Source of the DNA: Cytophagaceae bacterium
Lineage (GTDB): Bacteria > Bacteroidota > Bacteroidia > Cytophagales > Flexibacteraceae
Direction of reading: 5' to 3'
DNA: 17,058 nt
Assembly (NCBI GenBank): GCA_947464365.1
Contig: CANHWS010000038.1
Location: 1 to 17,058, forward strand
Below are positions 13,089-17,058 of the stretch, piece by piece. Position numbers and translations under genes: made by a program. Within the stretch, counting starts at the first letter, position 1; every line of letters begins with the position of its first letter. The notes under the pieces are model-generated. The model searched no databases and was not told the origin of the DNA. It saw only the letters and a program-made list of their open reading frames with translations.

Positions 13089-14786
13089 CTAGTCAATATT
13101 GTCATGCAAAAATCGGTTGTTCTCCCGCAACTCATTGTCCATGTTGACAGTAGTACGACTAACCTGACGGCTTGCAGGATTGACATTATCATTGAGGTCA
13201 ATGTTCATCCTGAGCCATGTAGGCTCGTTCATCATCTTGACACCCTCAGGGCTTGACACTCCGTTAACTCCTTGACGTTTGAGGTCATTGAGACGACGTT
13301 GGCCTTCTTGCCTTAACTTGCGCGCCTCAACCATGGCGTCGAGACGGTTGTCTGACAAGGACTGTTCGGCAAAGATTTTATCAGTCGGGTCCTCAGCCGG
13401 CACCGAAAATCCGTTCAGCATAAGCGTGCCGTCGAGATTGACGGTGGTCCTGGGCGTTTGTGGATTTTGTTTGGGGGGTGTCTGTTGCTGTTGCTGGTAA
13501 GAAGCCGCCCTTTCATGTTCATCCTTAGTGAAAAGAGGACGTGAGGCATTGTTGGTCTGTTGTGCGGACTGTGGCTGTTGGTAGGTCTGCTGCTGCTGAG
13601 GCGCAGCGGCTTGTTGGGACGGTGCAGCTGGAGCTTTGTTGGGTGAAAGGTTCACCGTTTTAGCAGTCTCTTTTGCAACACGCTCGCGAGAGTTACCAAA
13701 CATTTCGGACGGACGTGAGTAGCCATAGAATGGATCGTCATCCTCAAAACCCGTCGCAATGACTGTCACCCGGATTTCATCCTCAAGGTCAGGATCTTGG
13801 AAGGCACTAAATTTAAGCTCGGAATTGAAGCCAGTCTGCTCCTGAATGTCAGAGTTGACTTGGTCTATCTCGGCGATGTTAGGAGACACCTTGCCAAAGA
13901 AAACGCCCACCAAGATATACTTGGCACCTGCAATATTGTAGTTGTTTAGCAATGGGCTATCGAGCGCTTGTGCTGCCGCCGTGCGACAAGCATTTTCGCC
14001 ACTTGCGATACCGGTACCCATCACAGACGTTCTGCTATCCTGCATCACCGTCTTGACGTCATTAAAGTCAACGTTCGGGTGTCCTTCGACAGTGATGATC
14101 TCCGCGATGCTTTTGGCAGCTGTTAGCAAGACACTATCAGCCTTTTGGTAAGCATCTAGGTAAGACAACGAACCAAATACCTCGACCAACTTGTCGTTCA
14201 GGATTACTAAAACCGTGTCGCAATATTCCTTGAGGGCCGCCACCCCTTTAAAGGCCCGCTCCATTTTTGGCACACCCTCAGTCGTAAATGGCAACGTCAC
14301 GATCCCCACCGTCAGGATACCTAGTTCGCGTGCCACCTCCGCAATAATAGGAGATGCTCCTGTGCCAGTGCCGCCACCCATGCCTGCCGTGATGAACACC
14401 ATACGAGTGCCATCACTGAGTGCATCCATGATCTCTTGTCTGCTTTCTTGTGCAGCCTTTTCACCCACCTCAGCGTTTGAGCCAGCACCTAGTCCGCCAG
14501 TGATAGTGGTCCCGATCTGAATTTTCTTCTGGACCGGATTGCTCCTCAGGGCTTGCCTATCTGTGTTGACGACCATAAAGTCCACACCACGGATACCTGC
14601 CTTTTGCATGTTTTTGACAGCATGGCTGCCACCGCCCCCAACACCTACAACCTTGATGATGACATCATCATGCTCAGGGTTGATAAAGGAGTAAATAGGG
14701 CGTGTTGTCGTCTCTTGGTCAGAGTTGACATCATGGATTGATGACTTGTCGTGCAGATCATCAGGATTAAAGCGTGGCGTTATCAT
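13089..14786 (-). CDS. ftsZ: cell division protein FtsZ
   Basis: FtsZ is the tubulin-like GTPase that polymerises into the division ring. At 565 aa it is longer than the roughly 380-aa E. coli protein. The GTPase core begins after a 40-residue N-terminal extension and shows VVGVGGGGSHAVKNM (46-60), VNTDRQAL (73-80), FITAGMGGGTGTGASP (131-146, the tubulin signature GGGTGTG) and the catalytic T7 loop NVDFNDVKTVM (238-248; D240, D243). From about 355 to 510 there is a Gln/Pro/Ala-rich disordered linker. EPTWLRMNIDL (521-531) probably corresponds to the conserved peptide that binds FtsA. The end NNRFLHDNID is, to my knowledge, a Bacteroidota hallmark. RTTVN[L/M]D occurs twice (446-452 and 544-550). 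The start is the ATG at 14786. A 145-bp gap with a terminator-like hairpin separates it from ftsA upstream. Confidence 0.97.
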   Translation of the reverse strand: MITPRFNPDDLHDKSSIHDVNSDQETTTRPIYSFINPEHDDVIIKVVGVGGGGSHAVKNMQKAGIRGVDFMVVNTDRQALRSNPVQKKIQIGTTITGGLGAGSNAEVGEKAAQESRQEIMDALSDGTRMVFITAGMGGGTGTGASPIIAEVARELGILTVGIVTLPFTTEGVPKMERAFKGVAALKEYCDTVLVILNDKLVEVFGSLSYLDAYQKADSVLLTAAKSIAEIITVEGHPNVDFNDVKTVMQDSRTSVMGTGIASGENACRTAAAQALDSPLLNNYNIAGAKYILVGVFFGKVSPNIAEIDQVNSDIQEQTGFNSELKFSAFQDPDLEDEIRVTVIATGFEDDDPFYGYSRPSEMFGNSRERVAKETAKTVNLSPNKAPAAPSQQAAAPQQQQTYQQPQSAQQTNNASRPLFTKDEHERAASYQQQQQTPPKQNPQTPRTTVNLDGTLMLNGFSVPAEDPTDKIFAEQSLSDNRLDAMVEARKLRQEGQRRLNDLKRQGVNGVSSPEGVKMMNEPTWLRMNIDLNDNVNPASRQVSRTTVNMDNELRENNRFLHDNID

Positions 14787-14884
14787 GCGTGAGTAGGCTT
14801 GTAAGGGGTGGACTGCCTTGGCAGAGGATAGTGTGTTGTGTGCAATATTGGTCGATGATTGGGCAGCGGTACTGGGGCAGTGAC

Positions 14885-14905
14885 AAAACCAAGGTCTAAC
14901 CTTGG
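14885..14905 (-). terminator. terminator-like hairpin in the ftsA-ftsZ gap
   Basis: Ccaaggt and accttgg (14899-14905 with 14889-14895) form a perfect 7-bp stem with a 3-nt loop. On the minus strand TTTTG follows, 27 bp after the ftsA stop. It could end or attenuate the ftsQA transcript before ftsZ. No TAnnTTTG box is found between it and the ftsZ start. Confidence 0.5.
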
Positions 14906-14931
14906 GAAGAAGGGGCGCCTACTGTCTAGGC

Positions 14932-16275
14932 TCAGTAATTGTCTGGTAATTTGTCGTCATCATTGTTAAGAAAGCGTGCCACTTTATCGATGATGCCGTC
15001 AAAAGATCTTGTAGCGTTGGACGCAATGTTTGGTGTGGGTTTGGGCTTAGCGGTCTTTGAGGCACGTTTAGCAGTGTTATGTGCCTTATCACGTTCGTCT
15101 AGAAACATTGAACCTGCAAGCGCCAAACCGACTGCAGTGGCATAAGCCGGATTTTTGATCGCTTCGGTTTTGGATTTCCCAAGATATTCGTTCGGATGGC
15201 CTATCCGGACCTCAAAGCCTGTCATGGTCTCGACCAACTGCTTGAGGCCCAACATATTGGCACACCCTCCGGTCAGGACGATCCCTGCACCCATTCGGTC
15301 AGCCCAACCACTGTTCGAGATTTCGTTGTCGATAATCTCAAAAAGCTCCTCGGTTCGGGCTGCAATAATGCGCGACAGGTTCCGTACCGAAATCTCCTTA
15401 GAGGCCCTGTTTTTGATGCCAGGGATGGCGATATAATTACCCTCTATGGTGTTTTCGGGAATGGCATTGCCAACCTGTTGCTTGATGGCTTCAGCTTGCT
15501 TTTCCTGGATGTTACAGCCTTCGACAATGTCTTTGGTGATAATATTTCCGCCAAAAGGCAAAACGGACAAATGCCGCAGCACCTTGTCATGGAATATCAA
15601 AATCTCGGTTGTACCAGCACCCATATCGATAAGGACTACACCCATATCGATTTCCTCTGGTAGCAATACTGCCAAAGCGCTAGCGAGGCCAGCCTCGTAA
15701 AGGTGGTCGGCCGTGATGTCGTTCCGCTTAAGACTCTTGCTAATATTGAGGATACTGTTCATCGTGGCTGATACGACATTAAAGTCAGCCTCAAGCCTAG
15801 CACCTTGCCGACCAACCGGATCGTAGATATAGGCTTGGCCATCGATGTGGTACTTCTGAGGCAAGGCGTGCAGAATTTTATAGCCAACAGGGGTAACCAC
15901 TGCCGAAAATGTTTCGTCAACCAGTCGCTTGATGTCCTCCGCACTAATTTCATCCTCCTCCTCAATGCGTGTAATGCCATTGCGGTGGAGTGTGCTCAGA
16001 ATATTAGGACCAGAGATGGAGATGTTAATTTCGTCAATCTCGACCGAGACAGTTTTGGCTGCTTCGGCAACAGCAAGGTTAATGGCATTGGCTGTTTTAT
16101 CGATATTGAGCACCTGCCCGCTGACAACGCCTTCGCAATTGGCCCTACCTTGACCAATGATGTTGAGCTTGCCGTTTTCGTTGAGCGCACCAATGACAGC
16201 CACCACCTTGCTGGTGCCTATGTCAATGCCTAATACGACCTTGTTGGCCTGGACGGTTAAAGGGTTATTGCTCAC
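14932..16275 (-). CDS. ftsA: cell division protein FtsA
   Basis: FtsA is the actin-like ATPase that anchors FtsZ filaments to the membrane and recruits later division proteins. The 447-aa product shows phosphate-1 VLGIDIGTSKVVAVIG (14-29), phosphate-2 LIDMGAGTTEILIF (215-228) and the adenosine motif GIVLTGGCANMLGL (331-344). The SHS2/1C subdomain that replaces actin subdomain 1B lies at about 85-170. The tail, after a Lys/Ala/Pro-rich linker (395-420), has FDGIIDKVARFL (425-436), a plausible amphipathic membrane-targeting helix, then an acidic end. The start is a GTG at 16275; no ATG lies between it and the conserved phosphate-1 loop. The first 11 bases overlap the end of ftsQ, which suggests translational coupling. 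Confidence 0.96.
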   Translation of the reverse strand: MSNNPLTVQANKVVLGIDIGTSKVVAVIGALNENGKLNIIGQGRANCEGVVSGQVLNIDKTANAINLAVAEAAKTVSVEIDEINISISGPNILSTLHRNGITRIEEEDEISAEDIKRLVDETFSAVVTPVGYKILHALPQKYHIDGQAYIYDPVGRQGARLEADFNVVSATMNSILNISKSLKRNDITADHLYEAGLASALAVLLPEEIDMGVVLIDMGAGTTEILIFHDKVLRHLSVLPFGGNIITKDIVEGCNIQEKQAEAIKQQVGNAIPENTIEGNYIAIPGIKNRASKEISVRNLSRIIAARTEELFEIIDNEISNSGWADRMGAGIVLTGGCANMLGLKQLVETMTGFEVRIGHPNEYLGKSKTEAIKNPAYATAVGLALAGSMFLDERDKAHNTAKRASKTAKPKPTPNIASNATRSFDGIIDKVARFLNNDDDKLPDNY

Positions 16276-17058
16276 AGATAATTTGGTTTTCGAACTTCAG
16301 ATTGACGGACCGGTATTTGTTCCAACTACGGGCAGCAACGATCTGTTCGTAGAAGGCTTGTAATTTTCTTACTTTGTTATCGACCCCTTCTGGCTTGCCA
16401 AAGTATATAACTTGGTTACCTACTTGCGGGTACATCGTTACTTCTCCATTGTCAGACACTGTTACCTGAGCAATCAGAGGTTTTAAGAACTGGTCAGTGT
16501 TGATCTTGAGCAGTAGGTTGAACAAAGCCTCAGCCTCAGGGTCCACTTTAGCCTTAGGATTGCGCTTGTCGGTGAAGTCTCCCTGACGAGCAACTTTTTC
16601 GAGCAGGACATTAACACCTGGTCCATCCGCAATAAGCACCCTTGCCGTAAACGACTCTGAAACTGGATAGTTGAAGCCTTTAGTATCAAGGTACCTATCT
16701 CGGTTACCATAGGTCATGAGCCGGACGAATGGCTCCATCTGCCAAACATCTAAATGCAGAATGCCCGAGTGGTCCTTCCAAGCACGTGACCTATCCACAA
16801 AATCGAGCTTGGAGATATGCCGTTCTACCTCGGCCAGGTTGATCTCGTGCCAAGGTCGGCCTATGAGCCAAAACTCATGCCCGTTGACCATGTTAGCCTC
16901 CTTCCGTAGCTCCGTTGCTGACAGGAACTGGTTGCCACCATCGTTCATGATCCGGACCAAAATCTGCTCACAATGGCGACTTTCTTGCTTGATGCCAGCA
17001 AAACCCCAAAGCCCTAGGCAGCCCAAAACGCACATAGCCGAAACCCATACCTTTGGTA
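16265..17058 (-). CDS. ftsQ: cell division protein FtsQ, 5' end cut by the window
   Basis: FtsQ is a bitopic inner-membrane protein of the divisome that links the FtsZ ring to septal peptidoglycan synthesis. The frame stays open to the right edge. An ATG at 17035 would fall inside the membrane segment (VWVSAMCVLGCLGLWGFAGIK across the edge region), so the true start is probably beyond the window and the gene is marked partial. After the membrane segment come a POTRA-like region with FWLIGRPWHEINLAEVERHI and the following LDFVDRSRAW, and then a beta domain with LHLDVWQMEPFVRLM, YLDTKGF and the FtsQ-typical FTARVLIADG. The sequence is divergent, as is usual for FtsQ, but these patterns and the position directly before ftsA make the call firm. 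It overlaps ftsA by 11 bp. Confidence 0.92.
   Translation of the reverse strand, partial: PKVWVSAMCVLGCLGLWGFAGIKQESRHCEQILVRIMNDGGNQFLSATELRKEANMVNGHEFWLIGRPWHEINLAEVERHISKLDFVDRSRAWKDHSGILHLDVWQMEPFVRLMTYGNRDRYLDTKGFNYPVSESFTARVLIADGPGVNVLLEKVARQGDFTDKRNPKAKVDPEAEALFNLLLKINTDQFLKPLIAQVTVSDNGEVTMYPQVGNQVIYFGKPEGVDNKVRKLQAFYEQIVAARSWNKYRSVNLKFENQIICEQ

Noticed and set aside
15196..16233. Long plus-strand open frames (155 and 142 aa) opposite ftsA
   Set aside because: They are antisense to conserved FtsA motifs, lack family patterns and have no promoter or start context of their own.
1..17058. CRISPR arrays, tRNA/rRNA genes, insertion sequences or phage genes
   Set aside because: No regularly spaced repeats, tRNA-like cloverleaf sequence, rRNA core sequence, transposase or integrase motif was seen on either strand.

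Overview
This window looks like chromosomal DNA from a member of the Bacteroidota. The evidence is the ftsQ-ftsA-ftsZ order, an FtsZ with a long Gln-rich linker ending in a FLHDNID tail, the near absence of Shine-Dalgarno sequences, and repeated TAnnTTTG elements, the -7 box of the Bacteroidota primary sigma factor, upstream of genes. Base composition is close to even and coding density is normal. I see no rRNA, tRNA, CRISPR array, insertion sequence or phage gene.

Layout. Bases 1-5932 are read leftwards. They carry rpsA (ribosomal protein S1) with its own promoter, leader and terminator; a membrane hybrid histidine kinase with a PilJ-like sensor and a PAS domain; and lgt (prolipoprotein diacylglyceryl transferase). 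From 6102 to 12986 everything is read rightwards. This part holds a spermidine/diamine-type GNAT acetyltransferase, a PduO/MMAB-type cobalamin adenosyltransferase followed closely by a small DciA-like (DUF721) protein, a cytoplasmic YceI-family protein, and then an apparent copper-handling block. From 13089 to the right edge the genes are read leftwards again: ftsZ, ftsA and the 3' part of ftsQ, which is cut by the window end.

The copper block (about 8632-12986) is the most distinctive part. It holds a small exported Cys-rich protein of unknown family, a lipoprotein with a CxxC heavy-metal-associated (HMA) domain, a one-component regulator that joins a CxxC HMA-like domain to an AraC-type DNA-binding domain, and a CPC-type P1B copper ATPase with one N-terminal HMA domain. 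The likely logic, which is inference, is that the regulator senses cytoplasmic Cu(I) through its own HMA-like module and controls export by the ATPase, while the lipoprotein and the Cys-rich protein bind metal outside the inner membrane. A perfect 12-bp inverted repeat sits on the putative promoter of the Cys-rich gene and is a candidate operator.

Several start codons were moved inward from the longest open frame because the family N-terminus or the promoter position favours an internal ATG. This applies to the kinase, lgt, the adenosyltransferase, yceI and the HMA lipoprotein.
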